Translations under genes and position numbers: made by a program
Source: Homalodisca vitripennis
Taxonomy: Eukaryota; Arthropoda; Insecta; Hemiptera; Cicadellidae
Reading direction: 5' to 3'
Assembly (NCBI RefSeq): GCF_021130785.1
Contig: NC_060214.1
Coordinates: 4,119,001-4,183,000, forward strand
DNA: 64,000 nt
The notes under the pieces: model-generated
Databases searched by the model: none
What the model was told of the DNA's origin: nothing
What the model saw: only the letters and a program-made list of their open reading frames with translations
Shown here: positions 1 through 11,372 of the stretch, piece after piece
Layout of the letters: every line of letters begins with the position of its first letter
How positions within the stretch are numbered: position 1 is the stretch's first letter

Positions 1-141
1 ACACTTGTCAAGTTAGTTCAACATAATTTTTTTTAAGTCAAAATGGAGTCTCTTATCTGTTTTGGAGATAACAGATAGAGATACTATAGCACAAAAAATT
101 AAAGTTGTCCTTCTTATAGATCAGTGCATATCTAACCCTTA

Positions 142-1256
142 TTAACACGTTCAGTGCGGGCCCCGCGGATCCGCGGGGTACGCGGCGGCGTAGCAGTGCG
201 CGCCACGCGGATCCGCGGGGCGTTGCCATAGTCTCGACTATTGCTCAGTGTGAGCCCAGCTCTCAGCCGGGACGGTTCGTACTCGTTGAGCGTGGCGTGT
301 GGTTCCGAGTTGACCTTGACTTGTACTTCGTTTCTGTTTCCCGCGTTTTTAGCATGTGCAAGTGATGCGTTCTTAGTGAGTTGTTTATTTATGTGTAGTG
401 ACATTGTACTATTGTATTATACAAGTTTTATATCGCATTTCACCATGTCTGCCAACCGTGCTACAGAAAATAGTGCTACTGATGATGAAGCATCAGATGT
501 AGATAGTGAATCCAGTGGAAACACTGCTGTTGACAGTTCGGGTAGTGATAGTGAAGATATTGTAATAAACCCCTTCATGGGTTAATAATACAAATGGACT
601 AAGACAGATCCCTTTCACCGGAAACAATAGATTGCTAGTAGATGTACCAGGTAATGGTTCACCGATTGACTGGTTTTTTATGTTGATGGACGACCCATTC
701 CTCCTCTCATTACTCCGCCAAGAAACCCAACCCACAAACTTGTACAAAATGAAGAACGGGATAAAAAGGGTGACAGAAAACGTAAAGATTGTAGGGTATG
801 CTACAAGAATGAAAAGAAAAGGAAGATGACAACATATACATGTTCTGTTTGTCCAGGTAAACCAGAACTTTGTGCTGTCAATTGTTTTGACATACATCAC
901 AGAGGCCAGCAGTAAAAGCCATGCCCTCAAGACCTTGTAAATATTGTATATAGTTTTATTTGTTTTTGTTTTGCACTATATAATGAAATAGTTTAAAATT
1001 GGATTGTTTTTACGGTAGCCACTCGCGTTATTAGACTTTTTAGCCGCGCTCTGTGCGACAAAACTCTTTCCGCGTGCTGACCCCGCGGATCCGCGGGTCA
1101 ATCTGTGACGTCATGTAATCCGCCATTTTGGATCACAGACGTTATTATCTACCCATAAATCAGCCTTTGATAGCAAATGGTAAGTGTATTAATAAATATT
1201 AGACTTTAGGTTCTGGGGCAATTTACATGTATTGCCGTCAGCAGTCAACGTGTTAA
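142..1256 (+). mobile_element. piggyBac-like element, internally deleted
   Basis: TTAA occurs at both edges (142-145 and 1253-1256), followed inward by short inverted ends (ACACGTT...), which is the piggyBac signature. GC-rich palindromes built on CCGCGGATCCGCGG lie near both ends (about 160-215 and 1080-1100) and contrast with the AT-rich surroundings. Between them are only the first and last parts of a transposase reading frame, so this is a non-autonomous deletion derivative. High confidence on superfamily and boundaries. Confidence 0.85.
445..915 (+). pseudogene. piggyBac transposase remnant (N- and C-termini)
   Basis: An ATG at 445 in good context (CACCATG) opens an acidic Ser/Asp-rich leader of about 46 residues that stops at 585, as in piggyBac transposase N-termini. 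In a second frame, about 632-770 encodes the start of the catalytic region (PIDWFFMLMDDPF followed by QETQ, matching the family's 'DFF..FFDD.F......ET' block). From about 769 to the stop at 913-915 a third frame gives the C-terminal cysteine-rich domain (CRVCYKN, then TYTCSVCPGKPELC and CFDIHH). The catalytic DDD core is absent. At least two frame changes plus the deletion make it non-functional. Confidence 0.8.
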
Positions 1257-2412
1257 GCTTCAAATCTACAAATCAGCCACTATTAGACTTTGAACAGAAG
1301 AAACTGAAAAATTTCCAAAATTAAAGTGAAGTTCATGACTTTATACAGTTTTAAGACCAAACCACGTAATACACAATAAAACTTTCGTCATTTGAACTTT
1401 CTTTACATTACTTCATTTCCCTTCCTCTTATGGTGAACTGGAGCTATATTCAACATTCACATCAAATCGGCTCTTCCCACCATAGCTGTTTTATGTGTGG
1501 AAGACTCGGTTGCTCCACCGTGATTTGGGATCGTGTCAATCAACAAAGTAGTGCGCTCAATCGTGCACCTAATGAGACAATGAGAATTCCTCTTCACCTA
1601 GATTGCACTACTTTTTGAAGTCTGGATGTCTCTGATGTCGAAACGATACGGGGAGGTTCGTTTTGAGCGTCTTCGTCACTGACTAATTTTTTTGGATCTC
1701 TTCAGACCAACATCACTTCAGATTTCAGAAGTCAAGTCTGCAACAGCATCAGATTTCAGATGCTGTACGTAAGAGGAAGGTGAACTGGAGCTAAATTCAA
1801 CATTCATATACAACCTCTAGTTCGGCTGCTATCAAAAAGGCCAGCAGAGGGTAGAGTTCAAATTCCGGCATTCTAATTTTTTTAGGGATTTCGAATAAAA
1901 TATATGTGCTATCCAGTCTTTTTAGTGGTTACACAGCATTAACTACTTGTGTGCCAGATTTAAGTTTATAGCAATAATTGAAGTGGGTTGAATTTCTATG
2001 CTATGCCAGTATGTTATACAATGTAACTCTATAATACATTGTATCATATAAAAACTAAATATACCAAAACATGATATTATCATCTTGTTCAAGGCATGAG
2101 ATTTGCTTTGGTATTTTGGGTTCGGCTTAAATATAAAACACAGTTATACTGTAGCAGAAAAAGCTGATTCCAACAAACCCAATCAAACAATAATAGAAAG
2201 CTGTTGAATTTTTTAAATAAGATCACTTTAATTATCAACAATAATATAAATAATAAACATGGAGCCTCATGGAGGACGGTCCATTCAGAATATCAGAAAA
2301 CTTTGTACTTTGTGATTTGATTGGGATTCAGGCGGTATGGCAGCAACTAGCTATAATATTGATAAGGACGTTTATCAATTCAATTTTACATTTATCTGGA
2401 TACATACTCATA
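1257..2412. other. unassigned AT-rich stretch with a short duplicated block
   Basis: I see no supportable gene here. A block of about 40 bp beginning GGTGAACTGGAGCTA occurs at 1432 and again at 1779, preceded by a CCTCTTA/AGAGGAA string, suggesting the ends of a short element or a segmental duplication. A Pol III B-box-like string (GTTCAAATTCC, about 1857) followed by a T-run was considered as a SINE trace but has no convincing A box. Confidence 0.4.
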
Positions 2413-3121
2413 GTTGTGTGTTAGACATTCAGCAGTGTCATGTTTCTGAGGACGATGACAATCAGGATGCTGATCTAACACAACACGCTGCATGTGAGCT
2501 GACTGTGGAGCAACTCTGTGTGCAGCAAATAAACTGATAGTACGCTATCACAGAACCGTTGTGTGTTAGACATTCAGCAGTGTCATGTTTCTGAGGACGA
2601 TGACAATCAGGATGCCGACCTTATACGACACGCTGCATGTGAGCTGACTGTGGAGCAACTCTGTGTGCAGCAAATAAACTGATAGTACGCTATCACAGAA
2701 CCGTTGTGTGTTAGACATTCATCAGTGTCATGTTTCTGAGGACGATGACAATCAGGTTCCCGACCTCACACAACACGCTGCATGTGAGCTGACTGTGGAG
2801 CAACTCTGTGTGCAGCAAATAAACTGATAGTACGCTATCACAGAACCGTTGTGTGTTAGACATTCATCAGTGTCATGTTTCTGAGGACGATGACAATCAG
2901 GATGCGGACCTGACACAACACGCTGCATGTGAGCTGACTGTGGAGCAACTTTGTGTGCAGCAAATAAACTGATAGTACGCTATCACAGAACCGTTGTGTG
3001 TTAGACATTCATCAGTGTCATGTTTCTGAGGACGATGACAATCAGGATGCAGACCTGACACAACACGCTGCATGTGAGCTGACTGTGGAGCAGCTCTGTG
3101 TGCAACAAATAAATTGATAGA
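2413..3121 (+). repeat. 145-bp tandem repeat, about 5 copies
   Basis: Copies start at 2413, 2558, 2703, 2848 and 2993, an exact 145-bp step, with few substitutions between them. Each copy carries an open frame of about 40 residues with an acidic patch (SEDDDNQDADL) ending in tandem stops, so the array is not one continuous coding repeat because 145 is not a multiple of three. It ends directly upstream of the coiled-coil ORF1 remnant at about 3200 and may be the 5' region of that retrotransposon. Confidence 0.85.
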
Positions 3122-3189
3122 GCTATTAAGAATGAAAATTATTTCAAAGAAATAAAGAAACTCTAATATCATACAGAGTTGCTCAAAAT

Positions 3190-4777
3190 ATATTGCAGTG
3201 TTGGATGATATTGACAGGGAATGTGAGGATATCAATGAGGTAGAATGTAATCTGGCTCTAACGGAAGAACTATAAAATATAAATTTAATGAGCACGCAGA
3301 TCTTGATGAAGCCCAAAAGAAAATTATCCAGCTGAGAGAAGAGAAGACAATACTTCAAAATCTAGTTTTACATAAAGAAGATTTTATAAAACTGAAAGAA
3401 TCAATTACTGAGAAAAATTGTAATAAAACAAATTATGTAGAGCGAAGATCAAGTTTACCATTAACATTGGGAGATTTTATTCAAGCTAAAACTAATAAAC
3501 GGAAAATTAAACTTACAGCTTCCACCACTCAAATGGACTTTAGCTTGGTGTCAGTTAACAGATTTCACGCTCTTGCAACAAATAATGAAGAAGTCACAAA
3601 TTATCAACATTAAACACAGGTTTGTAATAAAAAAAGAATCTTTTGTGTGCTTTATATTCATGGCAAGGATGTAGTGTGGCATTTAAACAAACTGCATCAC
3701 TCTTCTAGCACTATTGGTTTTGTACGTTCTGGTTGTCGTTCAAGTCAAGTACTAAATATGAAAAATATTGAGTCCGAGATTTATAGACCTAAAGTCATGT
3801 GGGACAAACAATGTAGCGCGAAATGAATCAAAAGAAGCCTTAAATTACATTTCAGACACTACAGTAGTCCAAGGAGAAAAATGTAGTCCTGGTAGATTTG
3901 CCTAATAGATATGATCTAGCAAACTGGGCATTTGTCAAGAAGAAATAAGAAGGACCAACAGTGCTCTAAAGGATCTCTTGTCAACACATCTTGTAAACAC
4001 ATAAGAATCTCAAAATTGTTGAAGTAAGCACAGCTGAGAGGGAGATGCACGGGTAATTCCCCCGGCAGGGCATGCATTTCAACCCCAAAGGAAAGCAATG
4101 GTTAGCTGAGCAGATCATTAGAGCAATAAAAGAGTTCGACCTGGACCAACTCATAGCATCAGCGGAAAGAAGACAACTCAGTCCGAGGGTGAGAGACCTG
4201 ACAACCACCCTCACTCTCACCAGGAACCAGCCCATAGAGGATAACACCTACACTGCCAGGAGAGCGTTTAGTTTTAATAATAGCAATTTAATTGGTAACT
4301 CTAGTTGTTTGTTAATACACTTAAATATTCAGGGATCATTTAAAAGCAAACTGCATGAATTTTAGTTATTGCTTGCAGATTTAGGAGAAAAAATCTGTAT
4401 AATATGCTTAAATGAACACTAACTTTCAAAAATAAATGTAAATTTATTGAATAATATTGAATATTTCAAATTAGCTGATTATGTTAGACAAAAGTGTACT
4501 AGAGGAAAGTCTGCAATCTTGGTCAGAGAAAATTCTGGAATAAACTTTTAAGGTCCGAAATGATTTAAAAATGTACAATGACCACTATTACTTTGAATGC
4601 TCCATAATAGAACTTTTGAATTTAAAACCCCCAATAATTATAATATCATATAATATTAGGTTATATTATGTAGCAGTGACAATATGTATTATTGTTCTAT
4701 TTCTGCATATGTCATCTGTCTTACCAGCATAACTGGATCTTGTAAGATGTAATATGACAATAAACGTTCATTCATTC
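3190..4777 (+). pseudogene. decayed non-LTR retrotransposon: ORF1 (coiled coil + SGNH esterase) and start of endonuclease
   Basis: Shifting plus-strand frames give a charged coiled coil (about 3280-3400, with EAQKKIIQLREEK), a linker, then an SGNH/GDSL-like segment. An early 'VLYIHGKDVVWHLN' block (about 3640-3690) stands where the GDS motif would be. 'DLPNRYDLANW' (about 3895) and the closing HFNPKGKQWLAEQI block (about 4072-4115) match the esterase domain found in ORF1 of CR1/Jockey-type elements. From about 4300 an AP-endonuclease-like start follows (LNIQG, ICIICLNEH). It is cut short, and the sequence passes to a 3' end with AATAAA and a TTCA-repeat tail at about 4750-4777. Many stops and frameshifts. 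The family assignment is inference from motif order. Confidence 0.65.
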
Positions 4778-5163
4778 AAGATCCCTCTAACACTCAACCT
4801 CATGTCATGTGAAAGAAATGTACAAGAATTAAACCCAAATTAATATATATAATAAACATTACAACAAAATTAGAAAATATTGTAGTTGAAACTAAATTGT
4901 AAAACAAACTTAACATGGAATTCTATATTCTTTTTCTTTTTCTAGTACTAAGGAGCAGACTACTGCCATGCACTGCGGAAATATGCTGTGAAGCCTATAA
5001 GCCCTTGACAAGAATGTCAAAGATAGCGCAACACTCACGTACTATCGTAGGGCAGTTTGAAAGTTCAAAAGTTTCTTCCTGCTCAATACACAATTTACAG
5101 AGAAGATCACTTCCAAAATATGATGACCAACAAGAAGATAACGATCTACATAAGGAGGGAAGA

Positions 5164-5530
5164 TCAGATGCCACCCTGCGGGAAGGTGATTGTCAAACCA
5201 GCCTACTCATCCTTAAACCCGGCTGCAATCTCCATCTTCTCAAATGTCCAATGTGAGAGAGACAAACCTAGACGGTTCACAAGTGTAGGAAGTCATATCT
5301 GATGCCACCCTGCGGAAAGGTGATTGTCGAACCAGCCTACCCATCCTTAAACCCGGCTGCAACCTCCATCTTCTCAAATGTCCAATGTGAGACAAACCTA
5401 GATGGTTCACAAGTGTAGGAAGTCATATCAGATGCCACCCTGCGGGAAGGTGATTGTCGAACGAGCCTACTCATCCTTAAACCTGGCTGCAATCTCCATC
5501 TTCTCAAATGTCCAATGTGAGACAAACAGC
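5164..5530 (+). repeat. 130-134-bp tandem repeat, nearly 3 copies
   Basis: The string GATGCCACCCTGCGG recurs at 5167, 5301 and 5431, with closely matching sequence through GTCCAATGTGAGA in each copy. Several short overlapping open frames cross it, but none resembles a known protein. I see no coding evidence. Confidence 0.8.
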
Positions 5531-6750
5531 TGCCAAGCCCAGACTTTCCATAGTTTATTCTACCAAGGAAAAAAACGACGACCAGACTAGTTTAGAGTTA
5601 AACCCACAAGAGTTAAACACAGCTAGGTTCCGTCTGTGGGATGTATGGACCACCGGTTTTCAGCGTGGTCTCGACCTCCCTTCTCCTTGATTTGAGCGCC
5701 TATGTCACTTTCTGTCTTAGAACCGTCAGTAAAACTCTACTGGTGAAAGTTTCCTTCCTACAAGATATCTCAACTCTGATGTAATTGTCAAAGGAAAGTT
5801 TTTGAGTTATATGATTCGAGATCATGTGCTAAATATAGTCTCTGAATAACTCTTGGTTAACATAGTTCTCTTTGGGGAAGGCTCTTTCGCAGCTTGGCCA
5901 TCACACTCTGAATTCTTTATATGTGAATAAACACAAACAATGTTTACTGATGAAAATGAAGAAAAAATACAAACATTTTCAACCACTCTAATACTCCATC
6001 CAACCACACACAATTTGTATTTTTAATTGGTTTGGTGCTAAAACATATGGTGCTAATTAAAGTTTACATTTTTAAAACATTGTAAATATGGTTTTAGATC
6101 ATTATTACTGATGCCCCTAAATATTTATGGATAGACTGTTTTAGCATATTTTAAATTTAAAAATTGGTAACTATTTAATCACACCCACTTCACATTATTT
6201 GTTTCAAACAGGGAAAATGTTAGAAAGTGAATAAAAGACTTTAAAAAAAGAGGAGCAATGAACAAAACCCATCCCTCTAGGCCTAAATATTATTAAATTA
6301 CAGATAACTGACCTTTTTTATTTAATGGCAGAATTTTAACAGTCACATGACATAAATACCTTACTTAACCCTGACCGGTCCTTTGAAGGCACATTGACTC
6401 GTCCAAAGCTCTTATAAGCTTTCTGGACACAACCACAAGTAGAAGTAAGTATTGATAAAATATCAAAATTCTAAAGTCTAATTACAAATATTTAAAACAT
6501 TTAATGAATTGTCAATTACCTATAACTATATTATTTTAGGAAAACTGTCTTTTAGAAAAATATATGGTGTTTGTTGTGTCTTTTGTGGAAATAAAAGTAT
6601 ATTACTAGGTTATAAGAAAATTTTTGAAAGTGGTTTTGATTGATTTAGGTAACATGGGTGAAGAAAATAAAAATAGTCCATATAATAATATATCTCAAAA
6701 CCAAGTAGTCTGCATTATTACATACCAATCCAATCTATTCGCCCTTAATA
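5531..6750. other. unassigned AT-rich intergenic or intronic DNA
   Basis: No gene, RNA or clear repeat is recognised between the 130-bp repeat and the first Merlin-type element. If exon 2 of the VKOR-like gene lay in the window it would be on the minus strand below 7.56 kb, but I could not find it here. Confidence 0.4.
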
Positions 6751-6758
6751 AAAATTAG

Positions 6759-7503
6759 GGCTACAGTATAATAAGCGGCCACGAACACAATCGGATGATG
6801 ATTATCAATTTTAAATATCACTACTATTGAATATGACATTTTGACCTATATTCATAATCGACCATTGCTAGTGACGTCATTACCAGCTGTTGTTATTTCA
6901 TTTATGTGCTAGTGACAACGATAAGAACAATGGTATTGAATATATAGGTATTAGCCCAAAATGGTTTTATAAACACTGAACAATGTTTTAATTGGCTGCG
7001 GGGAAAGGAGCTAGCTCCTTTAAACCGAGGTGTCTAGTTTTTAATGAGGAGATGAAAACCATGTATACCCTGTGAAGTAATAGTTAGTACAACGCAGCTC
7101 AAGAGTACTTTAAATACAGTTTAGTTATTTTATACAATTTAAAAAACAAATTGATTTCTTCTACATAGAAAAACATAGTTTCTCTATATTAACATTTTTA
7201 AAGCCTAAAACTTAATTGAACTCGACAGTCACATTTATCCTTCAAAATAAATAAGGTAGGTAAATGTTATTGTTTTGTTGTAATTATATACTATATTTTT
7301 AATTTTTAAATTATATTAATATTTATACATTCATTTCTAAAATTGAAAACTAGTCAATCCACATTATTCTTTGAAATATTTATAACGTTATTTGATACGA
7401 CATTTTGCTTACAGTCCTTTGGATAGTTATGAATATCAATGATTCTACATTATTCAATAATCATCATCCGATTGTGTAAGTGGCTGCTTATTATACTGCA
7501 GCC
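6759..7503. mobile_element. Merlin-type MITE with 8-bp target duplication
   Basis: The ends are inverted over about 47 bp: the left begins GGCTACAGTATAATAAGC, and the reverse complement of the right begins GGCTGCAGTATAATAAGC. Perfect 8-bp duplications AAAATTAG lie at 6751-6758 and 7504-7511. The 745-bp interior is AT-rich without coding capacity. An 8-bp duplication and GG-start ends, together with a Merlin-like transposase fragment in the related element at 9.2 kb, support the Merlin superfamily. A hAT or P origin is less likely because the ends lack CAGNG. Confidence 0.8.
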
Positions 7504-7566
7504 AAAATTAGATAGACCTATAGGCAACCTGCCAATGGGAAAAATAAGCATCACCTAGATACTTAC

Positions 7567-7736
7567 TTTGACGTAAACACTCTACTACAACTCATATGCT
7601 CATTTATATCACACAATGCACTGTAGGTCGAATCATGTTCTTTTGATGTTTCCACAACATAGGCGTATACTGATAGGATAAAGCCAACACAACTTGAAGC
7701 TCTTACTCCAATATTTATTCTTTTCAAAGTTTGCAT
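7567..7736 (-). CDS. Vkor: VKORC1-like exon 1 (vitamin K epoxide reductase)
   Basis: Minus-strand coding exon starting at the ATG at 7736-7734 and ending at a strong donor (GTAAGT at 7566-7561). The peptide has a hydrophobic first membrane segment (VGFILSVYAYVV), then ALCDINEHMSCSRVF, the conserved luminal block of VKORC1/VKORC1L1 with the first cysteine pair of the family (equivalent to human Cys43 and Cys51). In the family this enzyme of the ER membrane reduces vitamin K epoxide and quinone. The exon ends right after the VF.S block, close to where I recall vertebrate exon 1 ending. The CXXC active site lies on later exons, which I did not find in the window. The position between Merlin elements suggests transposon-filled introns. 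Confidence 0.8.
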
Positions 7737-7957
7737 TTTTCTTAAATTCCTTAATGGCAAGGAATGTAACTTAATAACTTTGGTATCAGTATTGTCTTTA
7801 TGTGTTAGGCCTCGACTTTGATTTATTCATACAGTTGAGAAAATGACACTCTCTTGAAACAACACTTACTATAAGAAAACTAAGCTCAAAATAAGAAGAA
7901 AGTGTCTAAAATGCTGGCTGAGTGACTGGTGTTATACTTTCATATGAAACAAAATGG

Positions 7958-8296
7958 GGGCAGGATACGATAAGCGGGCCCGGTTTTTATGTCACTTATA
8001 TCGATTCTATCATCGATCCTTTATACATCAAACAATAGAACTATCAATCGATATCAACATATCTAAAATACTAAATTAAAGTATATAGTTTTCAACAGTT
8101 AACTATATATTTTTTTTATTTTAAAAAGCCACTTATACGACAAATTATATGTAGAACAGCAAAATGTGTGTACTGTTGGTAGTTGGTGCAAATTATTTAA
8201 TTATTAGTTAATTACATTAATTGGTATAATTTTAAAATATCATTTGATAATTTCTATATAAAAACCGGATCTGCATCCGCTTATCATACTCTACCC
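7958..8296. mobile_element. short Merlin-type MITE
   Basis: The 339-bp element has inverted ends (left GGGCAGGATACGATAAGC, right complement GGGTAGAGTATGATAAGC) that continue into a shared CCGGTTTTTAT. The flanks CAAAATGG (7950-7957) and CAAAATAG (8297-8304) match at 7 of 8 positions, as expected of an aged 8-bp duplication. No coding capacity. Its ends relate it to the elements at 6.76 and 9.22 kb. Confidence 0.75.
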
Positions 8297-8304
8297 CAAA
8301 ATAG

Positions 8305-8856
8305 CCCTGCAGACCGCTGCCAACATCATGAAGCCAGAAAGTCCTAAAATTTGTGTTAATGATCAAAAAAAAATTGTAAAACAAAGCTACTATTTTATGA
8401 AACTATCAACTGAGTTTCTCTCATTCAAGTATTGCAGTAGATCTTAAAATAGTTTTTTAAGAACCAAACTGACAACATCACAGGGCCCTAGAATTAATGC
8501 TATAAGTAAAAAGGCCAAACGAATCTACAGTCTGAATCTCGCTTTTCCCACTTAACACATAAGGTTTTCAAAAATTTCTTCGAACAGTCTGGAGTAGTTA
8601 CTGACCTGTGTCAACATCAAAGGACACTAAAAGTAGTGCTACAGGTAGGTAATGGCCTATTTATCTATTGGCAACCAGTAACATACTTTCTAGGGCCTTA
8701 TGGAGTTAGCAGCAATCAGCAGCTACTTCAGAGTATTTGGATCTTAAGAATTATCTCAAGATCTATCGTGATAATTGGGCAAGAGAAACTCAATCCATAG
8801 ATTCCTAGTCACAACACATATAACACAAATTATATACCTTTGTGATATTGGTAGTG
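8305..8856. other. unassigned AT-rich stretch
   Basis: Nothing recognisable as a gene or repeat lies between the second Merlin-type element and the 138-bp duplication. Confidence 0.35.
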
Positions 8857-9132
8857 GTTTACAGAAACATTTTGTTCCATGTGGATGTATAATATTGGTC
8901 AGACAGCATTTTATACAACACAAAATAAAAACATAAATTCACCAATAAAACTATATTTTATTGTTGGCTGGGTTAAAAATGTTTATCTTTACTAGTTTAC
9001 AGAAACATTTTGTTCCATGTGGATGTATAATATTGGTCAGACAGCATTTTATACAACACAAAATAAAAACATAAATTCACCAATAAAACTATATTTTATT
9101 GTTGGCTGGGTTAAAAATGTTTATCTTTACTA
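8857..9132 (+). repeat. recent tandem duplication, 138 bp x 2
   Basis: The block starting GTTTACAGAAACATTTTG at 8857 is repeated at 8995 with essentially no differences, indicating a recent duplication (or an assembly artefact). It has no coding content. Confidence 0.9.
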
Positions 9133-9217
9133 ATAGTTTAGTTGGTTTCTATCTATAAATGTAGCACTCACTGAATGGGAAGACTTTAATAAATGGCCTA
9201 CACTCGTTATTCAGTTG

Positions 9218-9792
9218 GGGTAGGGTACAATAAGCGAACCCGGTTTATTGTATCGAAATTGGCAAACGATATTACTTAATCATAACCATCATTATAATCA
9301 ATAGATACTGATTAATTATTTTGAACAATTAACTTAAATAATATATATCAACAGCTGTAAACACTTTCAAATAATACACGTAGGGTAATATTTCAATTTT
9401 ATATAAGTAACATTTAAATATTAAAAATGGCAGTAAATTTTAGAAAACTACTCGACAATGCTTTGAAAGATGATAAGACATGTTTTTCGTGGCTTCAACA
9501 TGTCGGACTCGTACCGAAAAACCCATTATATGAAATTTGTGGGAAAGAAACAACACTGTAACTGTGAGATGAGCAAATATGGTCGTCTTCAGTTTTCCTG
9601 ATTTTGGTTTTAATAATTTGTTTGATCACTGTAAGTAATAAATTCATATTTTAATTTAAAACATATGATTGTTATTAAGGACTATAGATACTTTTATATC
9701 GATTGATAGTCTAGGATTTGAGATGCAAATATTAGGTATCGATGATTACATTCTTCGATATAAAAAACCTGGTCCGCTTACCGTACCCATCC
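9218..9792 (+). mobile_element. Merlin element with transposase fragment
   Basis: Perfect 8-bp duplications TTCAGTTG flank the element (9210-9217 and 9793-9800). The ends are inverted: GGGTAGGGTACAATAAGC on the left, and GG-ATGGGTACGGTAAGC by complement on the right. It contains a short reading frame resembling the N-terminus of ISXO2/Merlin transposases (see the separate entry). It is an internally deleted copy of a once autonomous element and anchors the superfamily assignment of its neighbours. Confidence 0.85.
9427..9561 (+). pseudogene. N-terminal fragment of Merlin (ISXO2-like) transposase
   Basis: A 44-residue frame from an ATG contains FSWLQHVGLVPKNP followed by ICGK, matching the start of ISXO2-like/Merlin transposases (a helix ending in 'GLV', then a small zinc ribbon). 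One of the first cysteine pair appears lost (YEICG instead of C..CG). The frame stops before the DDE core, which is missing from the element. Assignment rests on this block plus the 8-bp target duplication. Confidence 0.65.
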
Positions 9793-9800
9793 TTCAGTTG

Positions 9801-10853
9801 TTTTTCTTGATTTTCTTGATACATTATCCAACTTCAATATTTAAAATCGTAATAAGAGTTTTAATAAATTACTGTATCAATAAGAATCTCGTACATTATA
9901 ATTTTATAAACATAAATTTAACACTAACATTACAAAACAACAAAACCAACTATGGCCTAGACCTATATTAAAGACACCTTACAATATTTACAACTTTTCC
10001 AGCTTGATATCAATGAGTAACTGCTTTTATGAAATGGAGGAAAGAATTCTCCCCATAGGTTACCAGGAGCCACACCGATATGGTGAAGCCACTTAAACAA
10101 ATCTCGTCACTTGTGAGAAAATCACAAAACTTATTTATTCATCACCATTTTCAAAGTCTCAAAATATTAGTTACTTCTTGCTGCTTATTATTTATATTAA
10201 ATTTACTATACATAATAAGTAGCAATCATATGCTAAGTTAAATAAATTGTAATACTGATCAAAAACTTTGGATAAAAACATTGAACCATTCCAGAAAAAC
10301 AACCGAACAAGAGTAGGCCTCTTATTAAAGTTTATCCCACTGAACCAGCAAGTGATTAGTAAAGAGACAATAGTATAGCCACAATACAATTTATCCCTAC
10401 AAAAATATCTGATCTGATCTGATCTAGTTAAATATTCACTTCCTAGGAATTCAAACAACACTAATATTATAAGCACGCTTCCAGGCAGCGACTGCGGGCA
10501 GTTACCGGTACAAAGTGTCAACAGGCAAACAGCTGATTATCAGATGTTTACGATTTACAACAGCTGATTTACAAATTACACTCAGGCAACACCTATCACA
10601 ATTCGAAACCTCATGTAAAGCCGATGCAAAAGAATGTGATATAATATAATAGAACAGCTTTGAAGCAGACAGCTGAGATATTGCGAAGAATGTACACAGC
10701 ATGACACTTAGGAATGAATTTCTCATTGACTTACTAGTATCCCCAAAAGTGGGCTAGAACTGGCAAAAATACATATCTACTTTTACTATATCAGTACGCA
10801 CGCACTTGTTATAATATTACTTATTATATATATAATATAAGTAATATTATAAT
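9801..10853. other. unassigned stretch; left arm of an inverted repeat split by the gypsy element
   Basis: Minus-strand frames at 10192-10521 and 10502-10726 look non-genic. About 10620-10815 is an inverted relative of 16050-16200 (shared CATGCTGT, TATCTCAG, GTCTGCTTC and CAAGTGCGTG strings by complement). A near-perfect AT palindrome centred at about 10830 sits at the tip. The gypsy element has inserted between the two arms. Confidence 0.5.
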
Positions 10854-11171
10854 TGTAATGTATTGAATTACAATAATAATTATAATAATAATTATTATAC
10901 ATATTATAAATTGTTACTGGCAAGTTAAAGCCACAGCCAAAGACCAACTGTATGATCTATGATGCTGTGACGTCATATGGGGTGATTAGTTTGAATAAAT
11001 GCCATTGGCTGTTCTCATCACGCCACCAGATCACACCACCTACCACTTCCAGTGTCCTCAGTGTCCTGCCCTTGTCTCTCTCTCTGTTACCCTCCAACCT
11101 TAACCGAGCACAGTCGATGATGTAAACTAATTCAGTCTTTTATTCCGATTCCCCGTAACCCGTACGCAACA
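10854..11171 (+). repeat. 5' LTR
   Basis: The 318-bp LTR is bounded by TG...CA. It carries 12 bp more of AT repeat near its start than the 3' copy. The CT-rich run TCTCTCTCTCTG and the AGTGTCCTCAGTGTCC duplication are shared with the 3' LTR. Confidence 0.93.
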
Positions 11172-11190
11172 ATTGGCGACGAGGTATTAA
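11172..11190 (+). promoter_or_regulatory. probable primer-binding site
   Basis: Directly after the 5' LTR comes ATTGGCGACGAGG. The TGGCGAC start resembles primer-binding sites of gypsy-group elements thought to use a tRNA-Arg type primer. The tRNA assignment is an inference from those bases only. Confidence 0.5.
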
Positions 11191-11372
11191 TGCGATCCCG
11201 CGAGTGCAATGCAACCTGTTCGATTGTGCGTAAATAATTTCTCCGAAAATTATAGTGGGAGGAAGTGTGTCTGTAGTTTGGCGTCACGTGAACTCAAAAT
11301 CGGTACATTTTGATGTTGGAAGACAAGGTCGTAAATTAGAACATTTCGTCTTTATTTAGTGAAACAGTAAAA

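Noticed and set aside
1850..1885. tRNA-derived SINE (B-box-like GTTCAAATTCC followed by a T-run)
   Set aside because: No A box at the expected distance and no tRNA-like folding; the motif is short enough to be chance.
4915..5256. Short secreted protein (hydrophobic start, 113 aa)
   Set aside because: The frame runs into a non-coding tandem repeat, no homologous family is recognised, and the hydrophobic start is a T-rich stretch.
7758..7760. TTG start for the VKOR-like exon
   Set aside because: An ATG eight codons later (7736) fits the family N-terminus and animals rarely start at TTG.
10192..10726. Minus-strand reading frames next to the gypsy element
   Set aside because: They lie in one arm of an inverted repeat whose other arm (about 16.1 kb) is not open, so coding is unlikely.
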